Shown: in pieces, positions 25,533 to 34,110 of the stretch
Layout of the letters: the number at the start of each line of letters is the position of its first letter
How positions within the stretch are numbered: position 1 is the first letter of the stretch
Assembly (NCBI GenBank): GCA_905198865.1
Contig: CAJKEB010000011.1
Coordinates: 1 to 46,454 of the forward strand
Direction of reading: 5' to 3'
Length of the DNA: 46,454 nucleotides
DNA from: an uncultured Eubacteriales bacterium
GTDB taxonomy: Bacteria; Bacillota; Clostridia; Monoglobales; Monoglobaceae
Position numbers and translations under genes: made by a program
Notes under the pieces: generated by a model
Seen by the model: the letters and a program-made list of their open reading frames with translations, nothing else
Database searches by the model: none
Told to the model about the DNA's origin: nothing

Positions 25533-27239
25533 CTATTTTGCAACTTCGGTCATTCTGATGTCCTTAAGTATCATCTGTACATTCTGAAATCCCTTATAGT
25601 CATTTATGTCAAGAGCAAAGGCAACATCAATAAAGTCGCCCTCCTCAAACACACTGTAGTAGTCGCCCATGCCGAAGCCGACAGCGTCCAGATACTTGCC
25701 GTCCTTGTACAAAGTCATGCGAAGGTGCTTGCCGTTGCTCATAACGCTTATTCTGTGTATCTTTATATTACGGACAGAGAACGCCGGCGTAGGATTATTA
25801 ACACCGAACGGCTGAAGTCTGTTAATATCATGCACGGTATCTATAGTAATATACGTAACCTTTATCTGTGCATCAAGCGAAATAGTGGGAATTAATGTTG
25901 CTTCTTCGATTTTTCCCTTTGCATAATCATTAATTTTCTTTCTGAAAGCCTCGATATTTTCAGCTTTAATGGTAAGTCCGGCAGCAAGCTCATGACCGCC
26001 GAATTTTTCAAGCAAATCACTGCTGTACTCAAGCGCACCGAAAAGATTGAAACCGCTTATACTTCTTCCGCTGCCCTTAGCGGAATCTCCGTCAACAGCA
26101 AAAAGGATTGACGGCTTGTAATACTTCTCGGTTATCTTAGATGAAACAATACCGACAATACCATGATGCCAGTTTTCATGAGGTATAACGAGTATATCAT
26201 CCTCTTTAATCTCAGGATGCTCTTCGATATATTCAAGGGCTTCTTTGAACATTTTCTGTTCGGTTTGCTGTCTTAACGTATTTTCATGGCAAAGCGAATC
26301 CGCAAGCTCAGCCGCCTTCGCCTCATCCTCGGTAAGGAACAGCTCAACGCTTGTAGAAGCACAGCCGAGTCTGCCGCTTGCATTAATTCTCGGCGCTATT
26401 GTATATCCGATAGTCGAAGTGGTAATTGCTTTCCCGTTTGTTGACACATCAATCAATGCCTTAAGACCAATATTATTTGTCGTCTTAAAACGCTTAAGCC
26501 CCTCGGTTACAATAACACGGTTTTCGTCAACGAGCGGCGAAATATCGGCAACTGTACCGAGGCACATCAAGTCGGCGTACTTGTCCATGAGGTTTTCAAG
26601 CGAGTCGTTTTTGTCAAGTGCTTGTATAAGCTTAAACACAACTCCCACACCGGCAAGACTTTTGAATGGATACGGACAGTCTTTCCGCTTAGGGTCAATC
26701 GCCGCATACACATCGGGGATTTTTTCCTTGCACTCATGATGGTCTGTTACGATAAAGTCAAGTCCGATAGACTTTGCATACTCTGCTTCCTCGACAGCAG
26801 TAATGCCCGTATCAACCGTTATGATAAGCGATGTTCCGCTTTCATGTATCTTGTCAAGAGCATCGCGGTTAACGCCGTAGCCTTCAACCATTCTGTCGGG
26901 TACATAATAGTCAACTTCTATACCCATATTTTTAAGATACTTATAAAGTATTGCAATAGAGGTTATACCATCAACATCATAATCGCCGTATATTGTGATT
27001 TTCTCATTATTACTTTTTGCCTGATGAATTCTCTCGGTTGCCTTATCCATATCCTTCATTAGGAACGGATCGTGCATTGTACCAAGATCACGTTCGAGGA
27101 ATTCACGGATATCTTCGTCCTCACGAATTCCGCGGTTATAAAGTATAATGGCTGTCAATGGAGAAATCTTGAACGTTTTTGAGATTTCCACAACCCTGTT
27201 CTTGTCAAATTCCTTCAGTATCCATTTCTTTTTCAACAT
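25533..27239 (-). CDS. recJ: single-stranded-DNA-specific exonuclease RecJ
   Basis: RecJ digests single-stranded DNA 5' to 3' in recombination and repair. The 568-residue protein has the DHH motifs IYGDYDVDGITS, TVDTGIT, IVTDHHECKE and the PYPFKSLAGVGV segment. The DHHA1 domain (ASGRLGCAS, HENWHHGIVGIVSSKI, GSGRSISGFNLF, FGGHELAAG) and a C-terminal OB-fold follow. Length is usual. AGGAG lies about 9 nt before the ATG. It is the middle gene of mutS2-recJ-rel, all minus, with 160 bp to mutS2 that holds only AT-rich sequence. Confidence 0.96.
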   Translation of the reverse strand: MLKKKWILKEFDKNRVVEISKTFKISPLTAIILYNRGIREDEDIREFLERDLGTMHDPFLMKDMDKATERIHQAKSNNEKITIYGDYDVDGITSIAILYKYLKNMGIEVDYYVPDRMVEGYGVNRDALDKIHESGTSLIITVDTGITAVEEAEYAKSIGLDFIVTDHHECKEKIPDVYAAIDPKRKDCPYPFKSLAGVGVVFKLIQALDKNDSLENLMDKYADLMCLGTVADISPLVDENRVIVTEGLKRFKTTNNIGLKALIDVSTNGKAITTSTIGYTIAPRINASGRLGCASTSVELFLTEDEAKAAELADSLCHENTLRQQTEQKMFKEALEYIEEHPEIKEDDILVIPHENWHHGIVGIVSSKITEKYYKPSILFAVDGDSAKGSGRSISGFNLFGALEYSSDLLEKFGGHELAAGLTIKAENIEAFRKKINDYAKGKIEEATLIPTISLDAQIKVTYITIDTVHDINRLQPFGVNNPTPAFSVRNIKIHRISVMSNGKHLRMTLYKDGKYLDAVGFGMGDYYSVFEEGDFIDVAFALDINDYKGFQNVQMILKDIRMTEVAK

Positions 27240-27399
27240 ATGAATATATCTCCTAAATCAATTAGTTTACACAATTACACAGTTAACTTAATTATTTTAT
27301 CATTATTTTCCCGAAAATACAACACCTTTTTATCACCTTTTTAAAAATTTATCAAAAATTCTTTAAGTTCTCGAAAAAATATTTCCACCTAACAACAAA

Positions 27400-29775
27400 T
27401 TATTTAAGTTCCACAACTGTAACTCCCAAATCACCTTCGCCGAATCTGCCGAGCCTGTACCTTCTGACATGCGGATGGTGGCGCAGGTATTCATGCAGTC
27501 CCGCACGCAAAGCACCTGTACCCTTTCCGTGTATCAGGCTGACTTCCGAAAGTCCGCTGAGTACACTCTCGTCTAAGAACTTATCTACTTCAATCTCCGC
27601 TTCGCCGATTGTCATTCCTCTGAGGTCGACCTCAGTCTTTCCGCTCCTTTCGGTATTCAAGGCAGTGGCTTTTGACCTTCTCGGTGCTGTATAGCTTTCA
27701 GGTTTTGAACCTTTATCGTCCTCAAGAACCAGCAGATTTTCAATCTTTGACGTAATCTTCATTATACCGACCTGTATAACCGCAGTCCCGTTTGACTTAT
27801 TTATCGAAAGGACCGTACCCTTGTCATTTAGGTCGATAATGAGGACATTTGCTCCGAGCTTTAAGGTATTCAGATTTACGTTTGACTTAACACCCTGTTT
27901 TTGTCTCGACTTCGGGCGGACATTTGATTTTTCCTTAAGCTTTAATTCTTTACGCACCTCTTCCATTGCGCGCAGGGCTTCTTTGTCACGCTTTTCCTTT
28001 CTCAGGCGATTTACCTCATCAAGCATTGCCTCTGTTTCCGCCTGAGCCTTCTTGATTATTTTGTCCGCCTGAGCACGAGCGTTGTCGTATATTTTATCCT
28101 TCTTTTTGTCTATTTTTTCACGCTCTCTTTGCAACTCGTCTTTGAGAGCCTTTATCTCACGGCGCATACGCTCCTGTTCCTGTCTTGCCTTTTCCGCCGA
28201 GGCTCTGTTTTCCTCAATACTGCCTAAAACGTCCTCAAACTTGATATTCTCATCAGACAGTCTCTCTTTTGAATCGTCAATTATACTATCCGGCAAACCG
28301 AGCTTTTTGGATATTGCAAATGCGTTGCTCTTTCCCGGAACGCCAATCAGCAGCTTATAAGTCGGGCTGAGCGTCTCGACATTAAACTCACATGAAGCAT
28401 TTTCTATCCCGTCAGTTGACAGCGCATACAGCTTAAGCTCACTGTAGTGAGTGGTTGCAACAACATTTGCTCCTGATTTGCGTATGCTCTCTATTATCGA
28501 TGTAGCAAGCGCGGCGCCTTCGACAGGATCGGTACCCGAGCACAGCTCGTCAAACAGCACAAGAGTTTTTGGCTTTATATTGTCCACAATATGAACGATG
28601 TTCTTCATATGCGACGAAAAAGTCGAAAGGCTCTGTTCTATGCTCTGCTCGTCGCCAATGTCGGCAAAAATGTCTTCATATACCGGCATCTCGCTTTCCT
28701 CATTTGCCGGTATGTGAAGTCCGGATTGGGTCATCAGGCAAAACAGACCTATTGTCTTAAGCACAACAGTCTTTCCACCCGTATTCGGGCCGGTTACAAT
28801 CAACGCATCAAAGCTCTTTCCGAGATTTACGTTTATCGGTACTATCTTCTTTCTGTCAATAAGCGGATGCCTGCCCTTTATAATATTAATCTCGCAGTTG
28901 TTATTGAGCTTCGGGCATATCGCTTTCATATCAAGCGCAAGCTTTGCCTTTGAAAAGATAAAGTCTATATTAATAACCGTATCATAATTATACTCGAGTT
29001 CCTCCGAGAATTCAGCCGCATCGTTTGACAGCTCGAACAAAATCTTATCTATTTCCGTCTTTTCTTTAATTTCCAGCTCGTGCAGCTCATTGTTCGCATT
29101 GACAACGCTTGACGGCTCGATAAACACCGTACTTCCCGAAGCTGACATATCATGAACAATACCCGGAACCTCCGAGCGGCATTCTGCCTTGACCGGAACT
29201 ACGTATCGGTTGTTCCTCATTGTAACTATATTATCCATGAGAAATTTCTGATAATGGCTTGAACGAACCATGTTATCAAGGCTTTCCTTGACCTTTGCGC
29301 CGGTATTTTTGATTTTTCTTCTTATGTTCGCAAGAGCCGGACTTGCGGAGTCCGCAATCTCGTCCTCGGATATAATCGCGGTATTTATTTTGTCCTCAAG
29401 AGTTTTGTTAGGGCTAAGCTCTGCGAAGTAACCCGAAAGTATACCTGTCTGTTCATCTGTGTAACGCTTTAAGTTCCTTGCACATTTTAACAGCCTTGCG
29501 ATATTCAAAAGCTCCGCCATTGAAAGTCCGCCGCCTACAGCAAGACGTTTGAGTGACGGCTTAATACTGTCAATCCTCAGAATTTCAGGCGCGCCGAACT
29601 TGAGCGACATAGTGACCGCTGCGTCAGTTTCAAGCAGCATTTGTTCAACCTCACGGAAGGAGGGTGACGGCTTTAAATTTTTAATCATTTCTTTAGCGTC
29701 GTCATTCTTGGCAAAATCCTCAAGCAGCCTAAGGATTTTAGTAAACTCAAGAGTAGATAAAGTCTTTTCTTCCAT
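27400..29775 (-). CDS. mutS2: endonuclease MutS2
   Basis: The 791-residue protein is a MutS homologue that restrains recombination and, in Firmicutes, also acts on collided ribosomes. It has the clamp/lever domains, the Walker A motif GPNTGGKT, the ABC signature region (QSLSTFSSHM) and the Walker B LVLFDELCSGTDP. A long charged coiled coil follows (about 515-620). The C-terminal Smr nuclease domain keeps VDLRG and HGKGTGALR. GAAGGAGAG lies upstream of the ATG. A near-consensus promoter sits about 80 bp upstream. Confidence 0.97.
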   Translation of the reverse strand: MEEKTLSTLEFTKILRLLEDFAKNDDAKEMIKNLKPSPSFREVEQMLLETDAAVTMSLKFGAPEILRIDSIKPSLKRLAVGGGLSMAELLNIARLLKCARNLKRYTDEQTGILSGYFAELSPNKTLEDKINTAIISEDEIADSASPALANIRRKIKNTGAKVKESLDNMVRSSHYQKFLMDNIVTMRNNRYVVPVKAECRSEVPGIVHDMSASGSTVFIEPSSVVNANNELHELEIKEKTEIDKILFELSNDAAEFSEELEYNYDTVINIDFIFSKAKLALDMKAICPKLNNNCEINIIKGRHPLIDRKKIVPINVNLGKSFDALIVTGPNTGGKTVVLKTIGLFCLMTQSGLHIPANEESEMPVYEDIFADIGDEQSIEQSLSTFSSHMKNIVHIVDNIKPKTLVLFDELCSGTDPVEGAALATSIIESIRKSGANVVATTHYSELKLYALSTDGIENASCEFNVETLSPTYKLLIGVPGKSNAFAISKKLGLPDSIIDDSKERLSDENIKFEDVLGSIEENRASAEKARQEQERMRREIKALKDELQREREKIDKKKDKIYDNARAQADKIIKKAQAETEAMLDEVNRLRKEKRDKEALRAMEEVRKELKLKEKSNVRPKSRQKQGVKSNVNLNTLKLGANVLIIDLNDKGTVLSINKSNGTAVIQVGIMKITSKIENLLVLEDDKGSKPESYTAPRRSKATALNTERSGKTEVDLRGMTIGEAEIEVDKFLDESVLSGLSEVSLIHGKGTGALRAGLHEYLRHHPHVRRYRLGRFGEGDLGVTVVELK

Positions 29776-29856
29776 TTTGTTTATACTCTCTCCTTCCTGT
29801 ATTTATTCTTACGGCTCAGCCGTTTGTGTTATTCATTCTATTATTTCTGAATAAAT

Positions 29857-29885
29857 ATTATACACAAATCAACACTTTAAGTCAA
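29857..29885 (-). promoter_or_regulatory. promoter for mutS2
   Basis: On the minus strand TTGACT (29880-29885), a 17-bp spacer and TATAAT (29857-29862) form a strong promoter. It is back to back with the rnmV promoter, whose -35 begins 20 bp away. Confidence 0.85.
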
Positions 29886-29904
29886 GGTTTGCAAGCTCCG
29901 GGAA

Positions 29905-29933
29905 TTGACAAATGTTATAAAATAAAATATAAT
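29905..29933 (+). promoter_or_regulatory. perfect consensus promoter abutting the rnmV ATG
   Basis: TTGACA (29905-29910), exactly 17 bp, then TATAAT (29928-29933): a full sigma-A consensus. Only six bases lie between the -10 box and the ATG at 29940, so the usual start at +7 is the A of the ATG. No ribosome site exists between them. Confidence 0.9.
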
Positions 29934-29939
29934 TAAACC

Positions 29940-30545
29940 ATGATACATATTAAAGAAACAATTATAGTGGAAGGAAAATTTGATAAGGAACGTGTCAAGC
30001 GGTTATGTGACGCGCCTATTTTATGCACAGGCGGATTTCAGGTGTTCCGCTCAAAAGAGCTTATTAACACAATCAGGCATCTTGCTGGCACTACCGGCAT
30101 AATTTTATTGACCGACTCAGACCAGGCAGGCTTTAAAATCCGAAGCTACATCAAGTCATGCGTTGGAGGACGCGGAACGGTAAGGCACGCATATATCCCG
30201 TCCGTTCCCGGTAAAGAGAAAAGAAAAGACAAACCCGGAAAGGAAGGAATTCTGGGCGTTGAGGGAATGGACGATTCAGTTCTTGAAGGTATACTTCAGA
30301 AGCTTGCGTCTGACGATGAATCAAAATCTCCGAAAAAAGCTCTGACAAAGGCCGAGCTTTACAGTGACGGACTATCCGGGAAACCCGACAGTCTCAAGCT
30401 GCGCCGTGCGGTTTTAAAAGAACTGAACCTGCCGCTTCGGCTGTCGCCCAATGCGATGATTGAGCTGATAAACAAAACGAACATGTATGATGAATACAAA
30501 GAGGCATTAAAACTCCACAGCTCTGATCAGCAGAGCCATATATAA
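29940..30545 (+). CDS. rnmV: ribonuclease M5
   Basis: RNase M5 matures both ends of 5S rRNA precursor in Firmicutes. The 201-residue protein has an N-terminal TOPRIM domain with E11 (IIVEGKFD) and the D59-x-D61 pair (LLTDSDQAGFKIR). The family C-terminus (LTKAELYSDGLSG, LNLPLRLSPNAMIELIN) follows. The MIHIKETIIVEGK start matches the family exactly, so the ATG is secure. The promoter places transcription start at this ATG, so the mRNA is probably leaderless. rnmV homologues are often next to ksgA; here an amidohydrolase follows after 22 bp. Confidence 0.96.
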   Translation: MIHIKETIIVEGKFDKERVKRLCDAPILCTGGFQVFRSKELINTIRHLAGTTGIILLTDSDQAGFKIRSYIKSCVGGRGTVRHAYIPSVPGKEKRKDKPGKEGILGVEGMDDSVLEGILQKLASDDESKSPKKALTKAELYSDGLSGKPDSLKLRRAVLKELNLPLRLSPNAMIELINKTNMYDEYKEALKLHSSDQQSHI

Positions 30546-30567
30546 AGAAATCGAAAGGAATTCTGTG

Positions 30568-31770
30568 ATGAATAATAATCTTGAACAAACGATAAAAACG
30601 CAGGTAAAATCGGTATTACCCGAAACAATTGACATACGCCACACACTGCACGAAAATCCGGAGCTGTCCTTTGAGGAATACAATACCGCAAAATTAATTT
30701 GCCAAAAGCTTGACGGGCTTGGCATAAAATATACCTCCGGAATTGCCAAAACAGGTATTCTGGCAGAAATCTACGGTACAAAGCCGTCAAGCGGCGAAAC
30801 TAAGACCGTATTAATCCGCGGAGATATGGACGCACTGCCGATTGATGAAAACACCGATCTTGAGTTTTCATCAAAACGCGAAAATGTCATGCACGCATGT
30901 GGTCATGATGTGCACACCTCGATACTTTTATGCTGTGCAATGGTTCTGAATAAGCTTAAAGACAAATTCTCCGGCTGTGTAAAGCTAATGTTTCAGCCCG
31001 GAGAAGAAACGAGCGGCGGAGCAGAACCCATGATAAGCGCCGGAATTCTGGAAAATCCTAAGGTTGACACCTGCGTTGCATTGCACGCGGAACCGTCATT
31101 AAAAATCGGCGAAGCACGCTTTAAGGCAGGTGCGGCTTATTCAAGTCCGGACGAATTTGAAATTAAGATAAGGGGCAAGGGCGGTCACGGCGCACTGCCG
31201 CATCTGTGCATTGACCCGATAGTAATCGCCGCAGAAATCATAACTGCACTCCAGACAATCCCAAGCCGTATGATTGACCCGTTTGAACCGGCTGTTGTTT
31301 CGGTATGTGCAGTACATTCCGGCAGCGCTTATAATGTTATACCTGACACTGTAACTCTCGGCGGAACAGCGCGTTCATTCAGCCTTGAAACACGCGACAA
31401 ACTTGACAGAGAGATTGAAAACGTAGTTAAATCCATATGTAAGCTGTACGGTGCGGAATATGAATATAAGTTCGACAGACTCTTCCCGCCGCTGATAAAT
31501 GATGAGGAGACAATACTGCGTCTGAAATCCTCAGCCGAAAAGTATCTTGACGGCAATATTATTTTAGGCGGTAATCCGACAACGGCAGGCGAAGATTTTG
31601 CTTATCTTCCGCTCAGCGTCGAGCGTTCGGCTCTGTTTTGGCTTGGCAGTACGGAACCCGGTGAGCCCGTTAATCCTCTGCACAGCGATAAGCTCATAGT
31701 TTCGGACAGATGCATTGAATACGGCGCTGAAATATTTACCGACTACGCACTGAACTTTTTAAATAATTAA
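30568..31770 (+). CDS. M20 family amidohydrolase
   Basis: The 400-residue protein is an M20D-type metal-dependent amidohydrolase/peptidase (HipO/YxeP group), which cleaves N-acyl amino acids or related amides. It has the metal-site motifs GDMDALPI, HACGHDVHT and PGEETSGGA, the dimerisation domain with KGGHGALPH, and the late PTTAGEDFAYL. Length is typical. AAAGGA lies 8 nt before the ATG at 30568. It is coupled to rnmV with a 22-bp gap. Substrate cannot be inferred. Confidence 0.94.
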   Translation: MNNNLEQTIKTQVKSVLPETIDIRHTLHENPELSFEEYNTAKLICQKLDGLGIKYTSGIAKTGILAEIYGTKPSSGETKTVLIRGDMDALPIDENTDLEFSSKRENVMHACGHDVHTSILLCCAMVLNKLKDKFSGCVKLMFQPGEETSGGAEPMISAGILENPKVDTCVALHAEPSLKIGEARFKAGAAYSSPDEFEIKIRGKGGHGALPHLCIDPIVIAAEIITALQTIPSRMIDPFEPAVVSVCAVHSGSAYNVIPDTVTLGGTARSFSLETRDKLDREIENVVKSICKLYGAEYEYKFDRLFPPLINDEETILRLKSSAEKYLDGNIILGGNPTTAGEDFAYLPLSVERSALFWLGSTEPGEPVNPLHSDKLIVSDRCIEYGAEIFTDYALNFLNN

Positions 31771-31782
31771 AATATTCTTATC

Positions 31783-31953
31783 CTATATCTTATTCACGTA
31801 ATACGGACACGGCTTAGTCAGTTTACTGCTGCCGCTATCACTGTATAACACATTTTTGTGATGTTTTTGTTTATACTCTGTTACCGTATCAAGACAGCAC
31901 TTACCATCGTTCATGAACGCACAGTCAGAGTTTGAGCAGTTAATGTTTAACAT
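31783..31953 (-). CDS. small Cys-containing protein of the MLNINC type
   Basis: This 56-residue protein reads MLNINCSNSDCAFMNDGKCC and ends KPCPYYVNKI. Cysteines at 6, 11, 19, 20 and 49 recall a common clostridial small protein (often misnamed hydroxymyristoyl-ACP dehydratase) with a CxxxxC...GxCxL...CPYF layout, probably metal-binding. GAGGTGAT lies 7 nt before the ATG, a strong ribosome site. It sits tail to tail with the amidohydrolase gene and divergent from the DUF6873 gene. Family recognition is from pattern only; function unknown. Confidence 0.78.
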   Translation of the reverse strand: MLNINCSNSDCAFMNDGKCCLDTVTEYKQKHHKNVLYSDSGSSKLTKPCPYYVNKI

Positions 31954-32043
31954 ATATTATCACCTCAGATATTTTAAGCAAAAGCCGATGATACTATTCA
32001 AAAGCTGAAAAATCGAAATGCTATTATAAAAGGAGAAAGTTAA

Positions 32044-32736
32044 ATGCCGATAATACTCGACAGATCAATGCCAAATGAGGTTAAAGCCAAAATCGGCAAA
32101 TATTTTAACAAGAAAACCATTGATACATTTCCGCTGGCAAATGTTTATTCGGCGCTTAACACACACCCGGATATCCAAATTCATTTTATGTCACCTGAAA
32201 TTGCCATATGCGCGCCGGAATGTTTTGAGTATTACACCGACGCATTTGGTAAGAATAAAATTAAACTCCTGAAAGGTTCTTCTTCTCCTGCTGACACCTA
32301 TCCTGCCGACGCGGCATACAATGTAGCAAGGGTCGGAAAACATGTTTTCTGTAATACAAGACATGCTGAACCTGCAATAATTGAATATTATGTTTCACAC
32401 GGTTTTAATATACACCATATAAACCAGGGATATTCAAAATGCAATATGTGTATTGCAAGCGAGAATACGGTTATCACCGAGGACAAAGGCATATACGGTA
32501 CGCTTTGCAAAGTCCCCGATATAAATTCTCTTTTGATTAAGCCCGGAAGCGTCTCGCTTAATGGGTATAAATATGGCTTTATCGGGGGAGCTTCCGGTCT
32601 TGTGAACAGCACCGCTGTATTCACCGGTAAGGTTTCCGAACAAATTCGCATATTCTTAAATCATTGTGAAATAAAATACTTTGAAGCGTCAGCTTCAGAC
32701 CTAAAAGATTTCGGGAGTATTATCTACCGGAGGTGA
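32044..32736 (+). CDS. DUF6873-type protein
   Basis: The 230-residue protein has no signal peptide or membrane segment. Conserved-looking blocks include ICAPECFEYY, GSSSPADTYPADAAYNVARV, FCNTRHAEPAIIEYY, HINQGYSKCNMC and FIGGASGLVNS. The layout fits the DUF6873 family, which has no assigned function; the Cys/His/Asn-rich blocks could form a catalytic pocket. AGGAG lies about 7 nt before the ATG. The YtxC-like gene starts 4 bp after its stop, so the two are one operon. Confidence 0.75.
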   Translation: MPIILDRSMPNEVKAKIGKYFNKKTIDTFPLANVYSALNTHPDIQIHFMSPEIAICAPECFEYYTDAFGKNKIKLLKGSSSPADTYPADAAYNVARVGKHVFCNTRHAEPAIIEYYVSHGFNIHHINQGYSKCNMCIASENTVITEDKGIYGTLCKVPDINSLLIKPGSVSLNGYKYGFIGGASGLVNSTAVFTGKVSEQIRIFLNHCEIKYFEASASDLKDFGSIIYRR

Positions 32737-32740
32737 AAAA

Positions 32741-33250
32741 ATGAACAAACCTGATACGGTTATATCTGATAAACTGAGGAAGTTTGATAATCTTGAAGAA
32801 ATCACCGAAGTATATGAAGTATCCGATGATGACACTTATCGTGACTGCCTCATGTTCGACGGGGAACATCTCAGCGGAGCGGATGCCGAGATTATAGCCG
32901 ACTGGCTTATTGCAAAATACCGCTCAAAAATAATATTTAACTACATCGATGAAATTTTCGGAGAGTTGTCCGACTTTGACCGCAGCGCAGTATATGACAG
33001 TGTATGCAATATAATAAGCGGAAAATACGGACTTGAACATCTCGAATATATTAAATCAAAAATAACTGATTTTTTTGAGACAGAAAACAAAATGAATGTT
33101 GACGGATTTATCAACTTTCGGCTTAAAGCATACAAAGACGAAATAAAAACGCTTGTCGAAGAGTGTGGATACGATGTCATTGCTTACCGCGATCTTCAGG
33201 ACATGATTGACGTAATCAACTTTCTCTTTGATGTAACCGAATTCGAATAA
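32741..33250 (+). CDS. YtxC-like protein
   Basis: The 169-residue soluble, acidic protein carries the segment VDGFINFRLKAYKDEIKTLV followed by a helical end (DLQDMIDVINFLFDV). This resembles the central FxNFRLxxY block of YtxC, a protein linked to sporulation in Bacillus and conserved in many spore-formers. It is shorter than YtxC (about 280 residues). CGGAGGTG lies 6 nt before the ATG. It is the second gene after the DUF6873 gene. The family call is moderate and the role is not known. Confidence 0.6.
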   Translation: MNKPDTVISDKLRKFDNLEEITEVYEVSDDDTYRDCLMFDGEHLSGADAEIIADWLIAKYRSKIIFNYIDEIFGELSDFDRSAVYDSVCNIISGKYGLEHLEYIKSKITDFFETENKMNVDGFINFRLKAYKDEIKTLVEECGYDVIAYRDLQDMIDVINFLFDVTEFE

Positions 33251-33275
33251 AACTCCGAATGAATATTATAAAAAA

Positions 33276-33315
33276 CAAAAACCGCAGCATAGATTTTATC
33301 TTATGCTGCGGCTTT
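33276..33315. terminator. bidirectional terminator between convergent genes
   Basis: A perfect 10-bp stem, CCGCAGCATA (33282-33291) with TATGCTGCGG (33302-33311), has T-rich tails on both strands, best on the minus strand. It serves the YtxC-like gene and the minus-strand gene at 33321. Confidence 0.88.
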
Positions 33316-33320
33316 AAGTT

Positions 33321-33986
33321 TTAATTGCTTTTATTACTGCTGCTGAACTGCTGTATTGCCTCAGCGCTTATATTTCCGCAAATGCCTTCAAAAATAGTCT
33401 TGGCATTATTATGCGCCATACGCTTGTCTGCATCATCTTCTTCTCTTTCATACAGCTCTTTAAGCAAAACATACAACGTATTGTCTATGTATCCGATTTC
33501 CTGTTTAAGCTCAGGTCTGTCTGCCATGTTAAACTCCGCCTCGAAGCACTCGGCATTGTCACCGCTCATAAGATAATCTCTGTATGCCTTATCGCAGATA
33601 TACAGCATGTTATCCCCGGCAGTGAGCTCACTCATCAACCGCGTCTCAACAGCGACAAGCTCATCGGTTTCACTATCAAGGCTGGCTTCCATCGGTGTGA
33701 TAGAAATCGTAACTCTGCCGTCATTGTTAATATCCTGTGCGTACTGCGCAATGGTGTTTTTCAGCTTTTCAACACTCTCATCGGATATACCGCTCTCGGA
33801 ATAATACCCTACAATCAAATCATACTGCGGCATTGACACAATTTCATAAACGGTTATCGCTATAACAACCACTGCCGCTACGGCAGCAATTACCCACCAT
33901 TTTTTATAATACCAAAAATTCACTATTCTCTTTTTAAACGGTAGGTTCTTGGTCATTTCCTTCGCAACCTGTGCATCCTTGTCCAA
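33321..33986 (-). CDS. single-span membrane protein of unknown function
   Basis: The 221-residue protein has about 25 basic cytoplasmic residues, one helix (about 30-48; KKWWVIAAVAAVVVIAI) and an extracytoplasmic domain of about 170 residues. The outer part holds a NNDGRVTISIT strand resembling other clostridial proteins of the same layout. The tail is Ser-rich. The start is a TTG with GAGGTGAT about 5 nt upstream. A strong promoter precedes it. I do not recognise a named family. Confidence 0.72.
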   Translation of the reverse strand: MDKDAQVAKEMTKNLPFKKRIVNFWYYKKWWVIAAVAAVVVIAITVYEIVSMPQYDLIVGYYSESGISDESVEKLKNTIAQYAQDINNDGRVTISITPMEASLDSETDELVAVETRLMSELTAGDNMLYICDKAYRDYLMSGDNAECFEAEFNMADRPELKQEIGYIDNTLYVLLKELYEREEDDADKRMAHNNAKTIFEGICGNISAEAIQQFSSSNKSN

Positions 33987-34052
33987 AATATCACCTCAAA
34001 ATTAATATTCATAACTCTGCCCTTTTGAAAAACGACTAACGTTTATTTTTTG

Positions 34053-34081
34053 ATTATAGCATAGATACACAGGATAATCAA
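34053..34081 (-). promoter_or_regulatory. promoter for the single-span membrane protein gene
   Basis: On the minus strand TTGATT (34076-34081), a 17-bp spacer and TATAAT (34053-34058). The leader to the TTG start is about 60 nt. Confidence 0.82.
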
Positions 34082-34110
34082 GTTATTTTTCTGATATTCA
34101 TCAGTTCTTC

